A stretch of DNA of 64,000 bases from Mycolicibacterium flavescens (GCA_900637135.1 LR134353.1:1116001-1180000); one strand, 5' to 3'. Shown: positions 35,801-46,425, counted from the stretch's first letter. Notes: generated by a model from the letters alone, not told the origin. A program made the numbers and translations.

Positions 35801-36019
35801 ATGGCTAGCGACGTGCTTTGCTGTCCGGGCGGTACCCGATCGTTGCGATCACGAGAGGGCCGGCCCCGGCCCTGGTGCCGCAGTGTCCGCCGACGGTTCG
35901 CGGGGGACCCGCGGATACCAGGAGCGCTACGTGATCGATTCGCCTCTCCGGACCTACGTGCTCGACACCTCCGTGCTGTTGTCAGATCCCTGGGCCTGCA
36001 CGCGCTTTGCCGAGCATGA
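35801..36019 (+). CDS. candidate PhoAT antitoxin ORF overlapping phoH2
   Basis: A 72-residue ORF, very rich in arginine, in a frame different from phoH2. Its ATG lies about two bases after the predicted transcript start, so it would be the first, leaderless cistron of the mRNA. It runs 89 bases into phoH2. Published work describes a small antitoxin gene, phoAT, upstream of and overlapping phoH2 in mycobacteria. The position and overlap fit; I cannot compare the sequence. The alternative is that it is a chance ORF or a translational-coupling leader. Composition (many R, few K) could reflect GC content alone. Confidence 0.45.
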   Translation: MASDVLCCPGGTRSLRSREGRPRPWCRSVRRRFAGDPRIPGALRDRFASPDLRARHLRAVVRSLGLHALCRA

Positions 36020-37244
36020 GGTCGTGGTCCCGCTGGTGGTCATCAGCGAACTCGAAGCCAAGCGGCACCATCATGAGCTGGGCTGGTTCGCGCGTCAGGC
36101 CCTGCGACTCTTCGACGATCTGCGGCTCGAACACGGCCGGCTCGATCAGCCCATTCCCGTTGGCACACAAGGCGGTACGCTGCACGTCGAGCTGAATCAC
36201 AGTGACCCTTCGGTGCTTCCCGCCGGTTTCCGCACCGACAGCAATGATGCGCGGATCCTGACGGTCGCGGCCAACCTCGCCGCCGAGGGCAAGCACGTCA
36301 CGTTGGTCAGCAAGGACATCCCGCTACGCGTGAAAGCCGGTGCGGTCGGGTTGTCGGCCGACGAGTACCACGCCCAGGACGTCATCACCTCCGGGTGGAC
36401 GGGTATGGCCGAGGTCGAGGTCGTCTCCGATGAGATCGACGTGCTGTTCGCCGAAGGCGAGATCGATCTGGAGTCGGCCCGAGATCTGCCCTGCCACACC
36501 GGCATTCGCCTGCTCGGTGGTACGTCGCACGCGCTCGGCCGGGTGACGCCGGAGAAGCGGGTGCAGTTGGTGCGCGGTGACCGGGAGGCGTTCGGGTTGC
36601 GCGGCCGCTCCGCCGAACAGCGGGTGGCACTGGACCTGTTGCTCGACGAGTCGGTCGGCATCGTTTCGCTCGGCGGTAAGGCCGGCACCGGCAAGTCGGC
36701 GCTGGCACTGTGCGCGGGACTGGAAGCCGTGCTGGAGCGCCGCACGCAACGCAAGGTCGTGGTGTTCCGTCCGCTCTACGCGGTCGGCGGGCAGGACCTG
36801 GGCTACCTGCCGGGCAGCGAGAGCGACAAGATGGGGCCCTGGGCACAGGCGGTCTTCGACACGCTGGAAGGACTGGCCAGCCCGGCGGTGCTCGAGGAGG
36901 TGCTCTCGCGCGGCATGCTCGAGGTGCTGCCGCTGACCCACATCCGGGGGCGCTCGCTGCACGACTCGTTCGTGATCGTCGACGAGGCGCAGTCGCTCGA
37001 GCGCAACGTGCTGCTGACCGTGCTGTCGCGTCTCGGCGCCGGTTCCCGTGTGGTGTTGACCCACGATGTGGCACAGCGGGATAACTTGCGAGTCGGCCGG
37101 CATGACGGCGTCGCGGCCGTGATCGAGAAACTCAAGGGCCACCCCTTGTTCGCTCACATCACGCTGTTGCGCAGCGAGCGCTCACCGATCGCGGCGCTGG
37201 TGACCGAGATGCTCGAGGAGATCAGCCCCGGCGCGCTGCCGTGA
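35931..37244 (+). CDS. phoH2: PhoH2, PIN-domain ribonuclease fused to PhoH ATPase
   Basis: A 437-residue fusion protein. The N-terminal PIN domain ([15 protein letters not shown], with acidic metal ligands including VISELEAK and DSNDARIL) is an RNase. The C-terminal PhoH domain is an ATPase with Walker [12 protein letters not shown] near residue 250 and Walker B VIVDEAQ near residue 350. PhoH2 of mycobacteria is reported to couple RNA helicase and ribonuclease activity. GTG 35931 is chosen because GGAGCG precedes it and the sequence then matches the known PhoH2 start; a longer frame would begin before the predicted transcript start. Confidence 0.92.
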   Translation: MIDSPLRTYVLDTSVLLSDPWACTRFAEHEVVVPLVVISELEAKRHHHELGWFARQALRLFDDLRLEHGRLDQPIPVGTQGGTLHVELNHSDPSVLPAGFRTDSNDARILTVAANLAAEGKHVTLVSKDIPLRVKAGAVGLSADEYHAQDVITSGWTGMAEVEVVSDEIDVLFAEGEIDLESARDLPCHTGIRLLGGTSHALGRVTPEKRVQLVRGDREAFGLRGRSAEQRVALDLLLDESVGIVSLGGKAGTGKSALALCAGLEAVLERRTQRKVVVFRPLYAVGGQDLGYLPGSESDKMGPWAQAVFDTLEGLASPAVLEEVLSRGMLEVLPLTHIRGRSLHDSFVIVDEAQSLERNVLLTVLSRLGAGSRVVLTHDVAQRDNLRVGRHDGVAAVIEKLKGHPLFAHITLLRSERSPIAALVTEMLEEISPGALP

Positions 37245-37250
37245 ACTCCG

Positions 37251-37448
37251 CTAGAGGCGGAGACGATTGCGACGGGCCAGGTACCAACCGGCGGCCGCCG
37301 CACCGCTGAGCGCCACCACCCGGTCCGCGCGATCGCCGCGCGGCAGGTCCAGTAGCGAGACCAGGCCCAGCACCGCGAACCCGGTGTCCAGGGCCGGCTG
37401 GCTGGTGGCGGTCGTGACCAGGGTGTTCTCGCCGTGGTCGGTCAGCAT
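37251..37448 (-). CDS. small hypothetical protein with one hydrophobic segment
   Basis: A 65-residue ORF (73 residues from an in-frame GTG at 37472). It has a hydrophobic middle (GFAVLGLVSLLDL) and a second hydrophobic stretch near the C-terminus (VVALSGAAAAGWYLA) followed by the basic tail RRNRLRL, so two short membrane helices are possible. It fills the gap between phoH2 and the LAL regulator genes. No homologue is recognised. It could be a chance ORF, but the membrane pattern and positive-inside tail argue for a real gene. Confidence 0.45.
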   Translation of the reverse strand: MLTDHGENTLVTTATSQPALDTGFAVLGLVSLLDLPRGDRADRVVALSGAAAAGWYLARRNRLRL

Positions 37449-37553
37449 TGCGGGAGCTTCGTCGAGACGCACCGGTTCTCCAGTCGATGGCGTGGGCGAG
37501 ACAGCGTTACGACGGTAAGTCCTGTGCCCCGACGGGAGGAATAGGGTGTTTCC

Positions 37554-40322
37554 CTATGTGTGGTCCCCCTTTTGGGGCCCGCTCGGCCGCCCGACATGTC
37601 GACCCAGTTCGGCGCGCGACTTGATTCCCAGCTTGCGGTAGATGCGCGCGAGGTTGGCTTCGACGGTCTTGGGGCTGATGAAGAGCGTGGCCGCGACGTC
37701 GCGGTTCTTCATTCCGCTCGCGACGAGTTCTGCGACCCGCTGCTCAGACGGCGTCAGTTGCCCGCTGCGCTGAGGTCCCGCGCTCGCACGCGAGAACTCC
37801 GCGCGGGCCCTGGCCGCCCACAGCGGGATGTTGAGACGCTCGAACACTTCGAAGGCCTCCCGAAGATGCGCCGACGCCGATTCCTTCTTGCGTTGCCGGC
37901 GTTCGATCTGCCCCAGGGTCAGCAGGGTCCGTGCGCGCTCGAACGGCATCGGCAGACGGAGGTGTGCGGCCATCGCCCGCTGGGCGGCCTCGTGTGCGGC
38001 GTCGAGGTCGCCGAGTGCGGCCAGCAGCATGCCGCGTGATCGTGCACCGACCGCGAGCATCCAGTCCCGGTCGGTCCGCCGGCCGTTGTTCTCCAGCGCG
38101 GTGGTGAGCCGTTCCGCCTCGTCGAGGCGATCGAGATGTATCAGCGCCTCGATCGCGTCGGGCAGGTAGGCGGCATTGGGCAGTTCGGTCGGCGTGCTGT
38201 CGGGGTCGAACTGGACGAGCATGGGTTGTAGCGCGGCCGCAGCGGCTTCGTAGTCGCCCAGCGAGACTTCGAGAAAGCCGAGGGTCGCCCGCACGCGATC
38301 TGCCATGCGTAAAGTCCCGGTCTGCCTTGCGCATTCGAGGGCGTCCTCGATCGCGCGGCGGGCGACCTCCTCGTGGCCGGCGAATGCGGTCAGCTGGGCC
38401 CGCAAGCTCTGGGTCAGGAACTGCGAGGTGTTGCCCCCGAGCTGGCGGGCCTTCTCCACGGCGTCCTCCGCGACCAGGTTGGCCGTGACGAAATCACCGC
38501 GCGCGATCGCGTTCGTCACCACGTGCTGGGAAACGAAGACATGCTCACCCTCTTCGCCCTTCTCCAGGCAGCGCGCACGGATCTTGTCCACGACATCGCG
38601 CGCTTCGTCGAGCCGGCCGGTCCACTCCAGCAGCAGCGCGTGTTGCATGGTGGGCCGGAAGACCAGCGGTGCGTATGCATCGGGGTCCTCCAGCCGCAGC
38701 GCTCGATGCAGGGTCTTTTCGTCGTACCCTTCGCCGGCGGCGAACCGCAGTATGACCAGCATGCCGAGCGCCATGCTGAGCAGATGCGGCTGGTCGAGGG
38801 TCTCGGCGTTCGCGACCGCCTGCGCGGCGGTGTTCAACCCCTGTTGAAGTTGATTGGCGTGGAAAAGCGTGTACGCCAACGTGATCAGGGTCTGGACGCG
38901 CAACGCGTGGTTGTCGTGGGCCTCGTCGAGGGCCTCGCGAAGCAGCCGCGCGCTCTCGATGAAACCGTCCCCGTACAGCCGCACCACCGCCAGTCGGCTC
39001 AACGCTTCGGCGCGCAACGCGCCGGTGGGCACTTGTTCGATGGCTTCGGTGAGGACGGCCGCCGCGCGCTCCTGCTCCCCGGCGTCGAAGTGGTGCAGCG
39101 CCGAGCGCAGCCGCCGCTCCGCGGTGTCGCCGCCGAGGCCGATGGCCAAGTCCACCAGTTCGGCGGCTGCGGCTGGCGCACCGCGCATCCGTGCCGATTC
39201 CGCCGCCATGTCGAGGGCCTCCAGCGTGGCCTCGTCGCCTTTGGTGGTGGCCAGCGCCAGGTGCCGGGCCCGAAGTTCGGGTTCGTCGACGATCTCGGCG
39301 AGCCGACGGTGCATCGCCCGGCGGCGGCTGGGGGACGCCTCGGTGTAGACCCCGCTGGCCAGCAACGGATGTGCGAACCGGATCCGGTTGCCGTCGATCG
39401 CGATGATGCCCTTGCTCTCGGCGATCTCGAGCAGTTCGACCAGCCGGTCCTCGTCACCCGTCGTCGCCTTCGACACGAGCTCGACCGTCGGCACGGCAAG
39501 GCACGAAGCGGCCAGTAGCGCGTCGTGGACGTCGGTGTCGAGGCTGCCTAGCCTCGTGCGCACCACGTCGGCCAGGGTGCCGGGCAGCGACGCGTCGATG
39601 CCCGGCGCCCGTTCATCGAGGGAGCGGGCCAATTCGATTGCGTAGAACGGGTTCCCACCCGACACCTGGTGGATCCGGTCGATGGTCGGGCGTGAGAAGG
39701 GGCGTCGCAGCCGTGCGGAGACAGCACGATGCAGATCCTGGATGTTTAACGGGCTCAACCGGATTCGATTCACTGCGTCGGGCCGGGACAACTGGAGCCA
39801 GTCGTCGACCGCACGGTCGTCGGATTCGGTACGCAGGCTGGCCAGTAGCCCGGTACGCCCCGTGAGCCTGCGCACCGCGAAGGCGATGACGTGCTTGCTC
39901 GACGGGTCGAGCCACTGCAGGTCGTCGATGGCCAGCAGGACAGGGCGGTCCTCGCTGAGCCGTTCGACCACCGAAAGGAACGCGGCGGCCACGGCTCGCT
40001 GATCGGTCACCGCGTCGTTGTCCGCGCGCAGCAGCACCTGGTCGACCGCGAGGAGTTGCGGCGTCGGCAGGTCGGCCCACGCGCGCGTGTCGGCCTCCTC
40101 GAGCAGGTCGGCCAGCGCGGTGTAGGCGAGCACCGACTCCGCGGCCGCCGGTCGGGTCGACAGGACGTGAAATCCGCGCTGGTGCGCCTGCTCGACCGCG
40201 GCCAGCCACAGCGTGGTCTTGCCGATCCCGGGGTCACCGTCGATCAGTAAGGCCGACGGGCCCAGCGCCATCGCGTCCAGGAAGGCAACGACGGCGTGCT
40301 GGTGTGTCGACTGGCCGATCAC
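37554..40322 (-). CDS. LAL-type LuxR-family transcriptional regulator with AAA ATPase domain
   Basis: A 922-residue regulator. The N-terminal P-loop ATPase has Walker A GDPGIGKTTL at residues 29-38 and Walker B LLAIDDLQWLD. A long helical-repeat middle (TPR-like, about residues 330-830) follows, and a C-terminal LuxR/GerE helix-turn-helix (LTPSEQRVAELVASG then SPKTVEANLARIYRKLG, about 855-912) binds DNA. Such proteins (MalT-like, STAND class) activate genes after sensing a ligand through the repeats. The target is not evident. A paralogue lies 64 bases upstream on the same strand. The start codon is GTG. Confidence 0.88.
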   Translation of the reverse strand: MIGQSTHQHAVVAFLDAMALGPSALLIDGDPGIGKTTLWLAAVEQAHQRGFHVLSTRPAAAESVLAYTALADLLEEADTRAWADLPTPQLLAVDQVLLRADNDAVTDQRAVAAAFLSVVERLSEDRPVLLAIDDLQWLDPSSKHVIAFAVRRLTGRTGLLASLRTESDDRAVDDWLQLSRPDAVNRIRLSPLNIQDLHRAVSARLRRPFSRPTIDRIHQVSGGNPFYAIELARSLDERAPGIDASLPGTLADVVRTRLGSLDTDVHDALLAASCLAVPTVELVSKATTGDEDRLVELLEIAESKGIIAIDGNRIRFAHPLLASGVYTEASPSRRRAMHRRLAEIVDEPELRARHLALATTKGDEATLEALDMAAESARMRGAPAAAAELVDLAIGLGGDTAERRLRSALHHFDAGEQERAAAVLTEAIEQVPTGALRAEALSRLAVVRLYGDGFIESARLLREALDEAHDNHALRVQTLITLAYTLFHANQLQQGLNTAAQAVANAETLDQPHLLSMALGMLVILRFAAGEGYDEKTLHRALRLEDPDAYAPLVFRPTMQHALLLEWTGRLDEARDVVDKIRARCLEKGEEGEHVFVSQHVVTNAIARGDFVTANLVAEDAVEKARQLGGNTSQFLTQSLRAQLTAFAGHEEVARRAIEDALECARQTGTLRMADRVRATLGFLEVSLGDYEAAAAALQPMLVQFDPDSTPTELPNAAYLPDAIEALIHLDRLDEAERLTTALENNGRRTDRDWMLAVGARSRGMLLAALGDLDAAHEAAQRAMAAHLRLPMPFERARTLLTLGQIERRQRKKESASAHLREAFEVFERLNIPLWAARARAEFSRASAGPQRSGQLTPSEQRVAELVASGMKNRDVAATLFISPKTVEANLARIYRKLGIKSRAELGRHVGRPSGPQKGDHT

Positions 40323-40386
40323 GGTATCTCGTGGGTCCCCTCGCGTCTCCCCAGAATTGCAGCTGAGCCGGAAGCGGGCGACATCC

Positions 40387-43044
40387 CTATACCCCTTGGC
40401 GGCCGGACTGACCCATCACCCGGGTTAGTTCGGCCCGGGACCGGATGTCGAGCTTGCGGTACACCCGCGCAAGGGTGGCCTCGACGGTCTTTGCACTGAG
40501 AAAGAGTTCACCGGCCACGTCGCGGTTCGTCAGGCCGGCGGCGGCCAGCTCGGCAATGCGCAGCTCGGCGGCGGTCAGCGCGTGCGGCCTCGACGCAGCG
40601 GAACGGAGTACCTCTCGCGCGGTCCTGGCGCGCTCGGCCCAAACCGGCGTGCCGATGGCCTCGAACGTCGCCAGCGCCTCGTTCAGCGTCGAAGCGGCCT
40701 GCCGATCGCGCAGTCTGGCCTGCAACTGCCCGAGCAGAAGCTGGGTACGAGCGCGTTCGAACGGCATCGCCAACCGTTGATGGTCCTCGAGCGCGCGGCG
40801 CGCACAGCTCGCGGCGTCGCGCAGATCGCCCTCGGCCGCGTGCAGCATGGCGCGGCACCGCCCGCCCACCGCCAGCATCCACGCCCGGTCGAGGCGACGG
40901 CCGTTGCGTTCCAGTGCGGCCACCAGCGGTTCCGCTTCGGTCGCGCGGCCCAGCTCGACGAGTGCCTCGACCGCATCGGCTACGAACTCGGCGGCTTGAA
41001 TCTCGGTGGACTCCGGTGCGAACCGCGAGACCAGCGGGTCGAGAAACTCCATTGCCGCACCGTAGTTTCCGAGCGATACCTCGAGAAATCCGAGCGCAGA
41101 AAGCGTCCAGTCCTCGTGCCACGCGGTGCCACTGCGTCGGCAGGCGTCGATCGCGTCCGCCGCGGCCAGGCGGGCCTTGCTCTCTGCGCCGTCGTAGGCG
41201 GCCAGCCAGGCCTGTAGCACCAGGCTGAGCATCGCGGGGAACTCACCACCGAGTTGCCTTGCGAGAGCGGCAACTTCGTGGGCCACCCGCTTGGCCTCGG
41301 CGAAGTCCGCGCGCCATATCCGGGTCAACGCGACGTAGAAGTCGACGAAGACGACTTCGCCTTCCTCACCGCGGTCGGTGCAGCGACGCGAGATCTCCCG
41401 CATGCTCTCATAGGCGGTGTCGAGGTCACCGGTGCAGGCCAGCATCAACGCGTGCTCGACGCTCGGCCGCAGCATGATCGGCGTGAAGGTTTCGGTGTCT
41501 TCGAGTTCGAGGGCGCGGCGCATGCTGGCGTCGTCCACCCCACCGCCGAGGAAGAACTGGATCGTCGCCCGGACCCCGAGTGCGAGGCTGAGCAGGCCGG
41601 GGATACCGAGCTGTTCGGTGTAGGCCACCGACTCCTCGGCCCGCGGCCGGGCCGACGCGTGGTCACCGGTCATGTAGAGGCCGTACGCCAACGTGGTCAG
41701 CATGACCGCCTTCGCCGGGCCCTCGGTCGCGTCGTCGAGCGCCGTCGTGAGCAGCTCGACCGCTTCGGTGTAGCCGTCGTCGACGAACCGCACGACCGCG
41801 AGCATGTGCCGCGCTTCAGCGCGTATCGGTCCGGGCGCCAGATCGCCGACCACCCCCTCCAGCAGCGCGCGTGCCCTGGACGGATCTCCGCCGTCAAAGC
41901 AATACGCCGCCAACCGCATTCGTCGGTCGGTGGTATCACCGCCGAGTGCGATGGCGAGCTCGATCAACTCTGCGGCGGCGACGGGGGCGCCTCGCGCGTG
42001 AGCGGAGATGGCCGCCCGCTCGAGCGCGCTGACAGTGGCGTCGTCGCCGGCGGTCGCGGCGAGCGCCAGGTGGCGTGCCTGCAATTCGGGCTCGTCGACG
42101 AAGCCGGCGAGCCTGCGGTGCATCTGCCTGCGGTCCTCGGCGGAGACGCCGGTATACACACCGGTGGCCAGTAGCGGGTGTGTGAACCGGACCCGGCTGC
42201 CCTCGATGACGACGACGCCGCGCTGTTCGGCGGCCTCGAGCACCTCGACCGTCCGCTCGTGATCGGTGCCGACCGCGGCGGCCACCAGATTGACCGAGGG
42301 GTTGGCCACCGAGGCGGCGGCCAGGAGTGCGGCCATCGTCTCGGGATTCAGTCCGCTGAGCCGGGCTTCCACCACGGCGGCCAGCGTGTCCGGCAGCGAA
42401 ACTTCCGGCCTGCCGTCGGCGACCTTGGCCAGTTCGATCGCATAGAAGGGATTGCCACCGGAGATCTGGTGGATGCGCGCCAGTTCCGCACGCGGCAGCG
42501 GATGCTCGAGGTGTTGTGTGACCACGGCGTGCAGCATGCGGGACGTCAACGGCTGCAGTGAGATTCGTTGGGTGGCATCCGGGCGCCGCAGCTGAAGCCA
42601 GGTGTAGGCCTCTGTGCCGTCGGTGCGCAGGGTGCCCAGCACGCCCACCGGCGCGGAGAGCCGACGTGCGGTGTAGGACAACACATGCGAGCTGGACGGG
42701 TCGACGCACTGCACGTCGTCGATCGCCAGTAGCAGCGGTTGTCGGGAAGCGAGGCCCTCGATGACCGACAGGAATGCCGCCGCGACGGCGCGCCGGTCGG
42801 TGGGTGCGGCATCGGCGCGGTCGTCGCGGCGGATCCGCTCGATGGCGCCGCGCTGGGCGGCGGGCAGGTCGCCGAACTCGGCGGCGTCGACGTCGGCGAG
42901 CAGTTCGGTCAATGTCGCGTAGGCGAGCACCGATTCGGTGCTTGGGTTCGTGGCCGACAGCACACGGAAACCACGGCTGCGGGCGCGCTCGGAAGCCGCC
43001 TGCCACAGCGTGGTTTTACCGATCCCGGCCTCGCCCTCGATCAA
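40387..43044 (-). CDS. LAL-type LuxR-family transcriptional regulator, paralogue of the 37554 gene
   Basis: An 885-residue frame with the same plan as its neighbour: Walker A GEAGIGKTTLWQ, Walker B LLAIDDVQCVD, helical repeats and a C-terminal LuxR helix-turn-helix (LTAAELRIAELAAAG then SAKTVEATLARVYRKLD). The coordinates use TTG 43044, which would place Walker A directly at the N-terminus and remove the strand before it. The reading frame continues upstream with sequence like that of the paralogue (for example FLQSASHAPSALLIEG) but holds no ATG, GTG or TTG. The best-placed start by ribosome site is a GTA codon at 43087-43089. See findings. Confidence 0.82.
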   Translation of the reverse strand: MIEGEAGIGKTTLWQAASERARSRGFRVLSATNPSTESVLAYATLTELLADVDAAEFGDLPAAQRGAIERIRRDDRADAAPTDRRAVAAAFLSVIEGLASRQPLLLAIDDVQCVDPSSSHVLSYTARRLSAPVGVLGTLRTDGTEAYTWLQLRRPDATQRISLQPLTSRMLHAVVTQHLEHPLPRAELARIHQISGGNPFYAIELAKVADGRPEVSLPDTLAAVVEARLSGLNPETMAALLAAASVANPSVNLVAAAVGTDHERTVEVLEAAEQRGVVVIEGSRVRFTHPLLATGVYTGVSAEDRRQMHRRLAGFVDEPELQARHLALAATAGDDATVSALERAAISAHARGAPVAAAELIELAIALGGDTTDRRMRLAAYCFDGGDPSRARALLEGVVGDLAPGPIRAEARHMLAVVRFVDDGYTEAVELLTTALDDATEGPAKAVMLTTLAYGLYMTGDHASARPRAEESVAYTEQLGIPGLLSLALGVRATIQFFLGGGVDDASMRRALELEDTETFTPIMLRPSVEHALMLACTGDLDTAYESMREISRRCTDRGEEGEVVFVDFYVALTRIWRADFAEAKRVAHEVAALARQLGGEFPAMLSLVLQAWLAAYDGAESKARLAAADAIDACRRSGTAWHEDWTLSALGFLEVSLGNYGAAMEFLDPLVSRFAPESTEIQAAEFVADAVEALVELGRATEAEPLVAALERNGRRLDRAWMLAVGGRCRAMLHAAEGDLRDAASCARRALEDHQRLAMPFERARTQLLLGQLQARLRDRQAASTLNEALATFEAIGTPVWAERARTAREVLRSAASRPHALTAAELRIAELAAAGLTNRDVAGELFLSAKTVEATLARVYRKLDIRSRAELTRVMGQSGRQGV

Positions 43045-43141
43045 CAGAGCCGACGGCGCATGCGAAGCGGACTGGAGGAAGTCCGCTACCGCCGTCTCCT
43101 CTTTTGGGCGGTCCGCCAGGTATGACGGAGAACGAAAACCC

Positions 43142-44566
43142 TTAGCGCTCGTCGTCTTTCACCTTGGCCATCGCCAACACGTCGAGGCGCTTGTCCAGTT
43201 CCTCCTCGGACAGCTTGTCGCCGATCAGGCCTCGATCGATGACGGTCTGACGGATGGTCTTCTTCTCCTTGAGCGCCTGCTTGGCGACCGCGGCGGCCTC
43301 TTCGTAGCCGATCGCCGAGTTCAGCGGCGTGACGATCGACGGTGACGACTCGGCCAGTTCGCGGAGCCGGTCCTCGTTGGCCACCAGGCCGTCGATGCAC
43401 CGCTCGGCGAACAACTTCGACGAGTTGGTCAGGATCTTGAACGACTCGAGGATGTTGCGGGCCATCATCGGGATGTACACGTTCAGCTCGAAGGCACCGT
43501 TGCCGCCACCCCACGCAATCGCGGCGTCGTTGCCGATCACCTGCGCGGCCACCTGCGTGATGGCCTCCGGAATAACCGGGTTCACCTTGCCCGGCATGAT
43601 CGAGCTGCCCGGCTGAAGATCGGGCAACTGAAGCTCGCCGAGCCCGGTCAGCGGTCCCGAGCCCATCCACCGGATGTCGTTGGCGATCTTGGTCAGCGAC
43701 ACGGCGATGGTGCGCAGTGCGCCCGAGGCCTCGACCAGCCCGTCGCGGGCCGCCTGGGCCTCGAAATGGTTGGCGGCAACCTGCAATTCGGCCAGGCCGG
43801 TCTGCTCGCGCAGCACGGCGACAACACGCTCGTCGAAGTCGTCGGGCGCGTTGAGGCCGGTGCCCACCGCGGTGCCGCCGATGGCCAGTTCGCCGAGCCT
43901 TGGGAGCGTGGCCTTCACCCGCTCTATGCCGGCTTCGACCTGGCGGGCGTAGCCGCTGAACTCCTGGCCCAGCGTCACGGGCACGGCGTCCATCAGATGG
44001 GTGCGCCCGGACTTGACGACGGTGCGCCACTGCCGCGCCTTGCTGGCCAGCGACTCGTGCAGCACCTCGAGCGCCGGGATCAGGTGGCGCACAGCGGCTT
44101 CCGTCGCGGCAATGTGTGTCGCGGTAGGGAAGGTGTCGTTCGACGACTGCGACATGTTGACGTCGTCGTTGGGGTGCACGGTCACGCCGTTGCGCCCCGC
44201 GATGCCGGCGATCACCTCGTTGGTGTTCATGTTCGAGCTGGTGCCCGAACCGGTTTGGAACACGTCGATCGGGAACTGGTCGTCGTGCTGACCGTCGGCG
44301 ATCTCACCGGCCGCGGCGATGATCGCGTCGGCCTTGTCCGCCGCGAGCAGGCCGAGGTCCTTGTTGACCTGTGCGCAGGCACCTTTCAGCAAGCCCAGCG
44401 CCCGGATCTGGGTGCGCTCGAGACCGCGGCCGGAGATCGGGAAGTTCTCCACCGCGCGCTGAGTCTGCGCGCGCCACAGCGCGTTGACCGGCACCCGGAC
44501 CTCGCCCATGGTGTCGTGCTCGATGCGGTACTCGGTTTCAGCTGCGCTGTCGGAGTCGACGCTCAT
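43142..44566 (-). CDS. fum: class II fumarate hydratase
   Basis: A 474-residue class II fumarase. The family signature [11 protein letters not shown] near residue 320 is present, as are the substrate-site segments [14 protein letters not shown] near residue 100 and [11 protein letters not shown] near residue 190. It hydrates fumarate to malate in the TCA cycle. ATG 44566 (MSVDSD) is chosen: AAGGA precedes it, and longer frames lie across glpX. glpX follows upstream on the same strand with a 23-base gap, an arrangement kept in mycobacteria. Confidence 0.94.
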   Translation of the reverse strand: MSVDSDSAAETEYRIEHDTMGEVRVPVNALWRAQTQRAVENFPISGRGLERTQIRALGLLKGACAQVNKDLGLLAADKADAIIAAAGEIADGQHDDQFPIDVFQTGSGTSSNMNTNEVIAGIAGRNGVTVHPNDDVNMSQSSNDTFPTATHIAATEAAVRHLIPALEVLHESLASKARQWRTVVKSGRTHLMDAVPVTLGQEFSGYARQVEAGIERVKATLPRLGELAIGGTAVGTGLNAPDDFDERVVAVLREQTGLAELQVAANHFEAQAARDGLVEASGALRTIAVSLTKIANDIRWMGSGPLTGLGELQLPDLQPGSSIMPGKVNPVIPEAITQVAAQVIGNDAAIAWGGGNGAFELNVYIPMMARNILESFKILTNSSKLFAERCIDGLVANEDRLRELAESSPSIVTPLNSAIGYEEAAAVAKQALKEKKTIRQTVIDRGLIGDKLSEEELDKRLDVLAMAKVKDDER

Positions 44567-44589
44567 GAATGTCCTTACTTCTCTTGTGG

Positions 44590-45618
44590 TTACGGCAGCG
44601 GGTAGACGGCGTTGCTGTCGCCGGTGAAGTCGATCGCGGAGTACTCGCTGAGTTTGGACAGCCGGTGGTACGCCTCGATCATCCGAACGGTGCCCGATTT
44701 CGAGCGCATCACGATCGACTGCGTGGTGCACCCGCCGCTGTAGAAGTGCACGCCCTTGAGCAGGTCACCGTCGGTGACGCCGGTGGCGCAGAAGAAGACG
44801 TTGTCGCCGGAGACCAAGTCCTCGGTGGTCAACACGCGGTCCAGGTCGTGGCCGCGGTCGATGGCCTTCTGCCGCTCCCCGTCGTCCTTCGGCGCCAACT
44901 GGCCCTGGATGGCGCCGCCCATGCAGCGGATCGCGGCCGCGGCGATGATCCCTTCCGGCGTACCGCCGATTCCGGCCAACATGTCGGTGCTGGTGTTGGG
45001 GCGGCACGCCGAGATCGCGCCTGCGACGTCGCCGTCGGTGATCAGCCGGCACCGCGCGCCGGCCTCCCGCACATCGGCGATCAACTGCTGATGGCGCGGC
45101 CGGTCCAGGATGCACACGGTCAGATCGGAGACCGACACATTCTTCGCCTTTGCCACCCGACGGATGTTCTCCCCGATCGGGGCGGTGATGTCGATCGCGT
45201 CGACGGCCTCGGGTCCAACCGCGATCTTGCTCATGTAGAACACCGCGGACGGATCGAACATGGTGCCGCGTTCGGAGACCGCGAGCACCGAGATGGCATT
45301 GGACAGGCCTTTGCTCATCAACGTGGTGCCGTCGATGGGGTCCACGGCGAAGTCGCATTCCGGTCCGTCCCCGTTGCCGACCTCTTCGCCGTTGTAGAGC
45401 ATCGGCGCGTTGTCCTTCTCGCCCTCGCCGATCACCACCACGCCGCGCATCGACACCGAGTTCACCAGCTCGCGCATGGCGTCGACGGCCGCCCCGTCGC
45501 CGCCCTCCTTGTCGCCGCGGCCCACCCAGCGGCCTGCGGCCATGGCGCCTGCCTCGGTTACTCGGACGAGCTCGAGCGCGAGATTTCGATCTGGGGCTTC
45601 ACCACGGGTCGGACTCAT
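44590..45618 (-). CDS. glpX: class II fructose-1,6-bisphosphatase GlpX
   Basis: A 342-residue class II FBPase. It has the metal-binding blocks [11 protein letters not shown] near residue 60 and DPIDGTT near residue 95, and GGTPEG near residue 205. It removes phosphate 1 from fructose 1,6-bisphosphate, an essential gluconeogenic step in mycobacteria growing on lipids. ATG 45618 begins [12 protein letters not shown]. The gene is divergent from the DUF4245 gene across 54 bases and is followed by fum. Confidence 0.94.
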   Translation of the reverse strand: MSPTRGEAPDRNLALELVRVTEAGAMAAGRWVGRGDKEGGDGAAVDAMRELVNSVSMRGVVVIGEGEKDNAPMLYNGEEVGNGDGPECDFAVDPIDGTTLMSKGLSNAISVLAVSERGTMFDPSAVFYMSKIAVGPEAVDAIDITAPIGENIRRVAKAKNVSVSDLTVCILDRPRHQQLIADVREAGARCRLITDGDVAGAISACRPNTSTDMLAGIGGTPEGIIAAAAIRCMGGAIQGQLAPKDDGERQKAIDRGHDLDRVLTTEDLVSGDNVFFCATGVTDGDLLKGVHFYSGGCTTQSIVMRSKSGTVRMIEAYHRLSKLSEYSAIDFTGDSNAVYPLP

Positions 45619-45672
45619 GGCCCAGATTGTCCCATTAGCCGGTCCGCGTTCGGGAGCTGGGATACTGGCGGA

Positions 45673-46320
45673 GTGACCTCGCAACCGGCTCCTGCACCCA
45701 AGCCCGCCAAGTCGCGGCTGCTGCATGACGGCCGGGACATGTTCTGGTCGATGGCGCCATTGGTGCTGGCCTGCATCGTGCTGGCCGGGATGCTGGGGAT
45801 GTGCTCGTTCCAGGGCGCGGGACCCGGCGCCGGTCCGGTCCCGTCCTTCGACGCCCCCGCGGCGTTACGTGCCGATGCCGAGGCGCTGAAGATCCCGATC
45901 CGGATCCCGCAACTGCCCGAGGGCTGGCAGTCGAACTCGGGTAGCCGCAACGGCATCGAGGCCGGTCGCGCGGACCCCGCGACGGGGCAGACCCTGCGTG
46001 CCGTCAGCTCTACCGTCGGTTATCTCGCACCCAGCGGGATGTATGTGAGCCTGACCCAGAGCAACGCCGACGAGGAGAAGCTGGTCTCTTCGCTCGAGTC
46101 CGATGTCGTGCCCACCGGGGTTCAGGACGTCGACGGTGTGAAATGGGTGGTCTACGGCGGCACCGACGACGACGGCAAGCCCGCCGAACCGGTGTGGACG
46201 ACGCGGCTGGCCGGCCCCACCGGACCGGCGCAGATCGCGCTGACCGGCGCCGCGGGCGCCGGCGATTTTCGTACGCTTGCGGCGGCGACGCAGACCGCGG
46301 CGCCCCTGCCGGTCCCGTAG
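45673..46320 (+). CDS. DUF4245 family membrane-anchored protein (Rv1100-like)
   Basis: A 215-residue protein. After a short basic N-terminus it has one transmembrane helix ([18 protein letters not shown], about residues 32-49), then an external domain with blocks [21 protein letters not shown] and [11 protein letters not shown]. This is the DUF4245 layout, known from actinobacteria beside glpX. The role is unknown. The GTG start at 45673 gives [14 protein letters not shown] as the cytosolic end. Confidence 0.84.
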   Translation: MTSQPAPAPKPAKSRLLHDGRDMFWSMAPLVLACIVLAGMLGMCSFQGAGPGAGPVPSFDAPAALRADAEALKIPIRIPQLPEGWQSNSGSRNGIEAGRADPATGQTLRAVSSTVGYLAPSGMYVSLTQSNADEEKLVSSLESDVVPTGVQDVDGVKWVVYGGTDDDGKPAEPVWTTRLAGPTGPAQIALTGAAGAGDFRTLAAATQTAAPLPVP

Positions 46321-46425
46321 GAGCACGATTGACTTGTTCGACGAGATTGCACCCACGCAGGCTCCATCCCGCACTTTCTCTGCATGGTTTCAATCTCGCG
46401 TGACGAGCGAACTGGAGAAGCGCCC

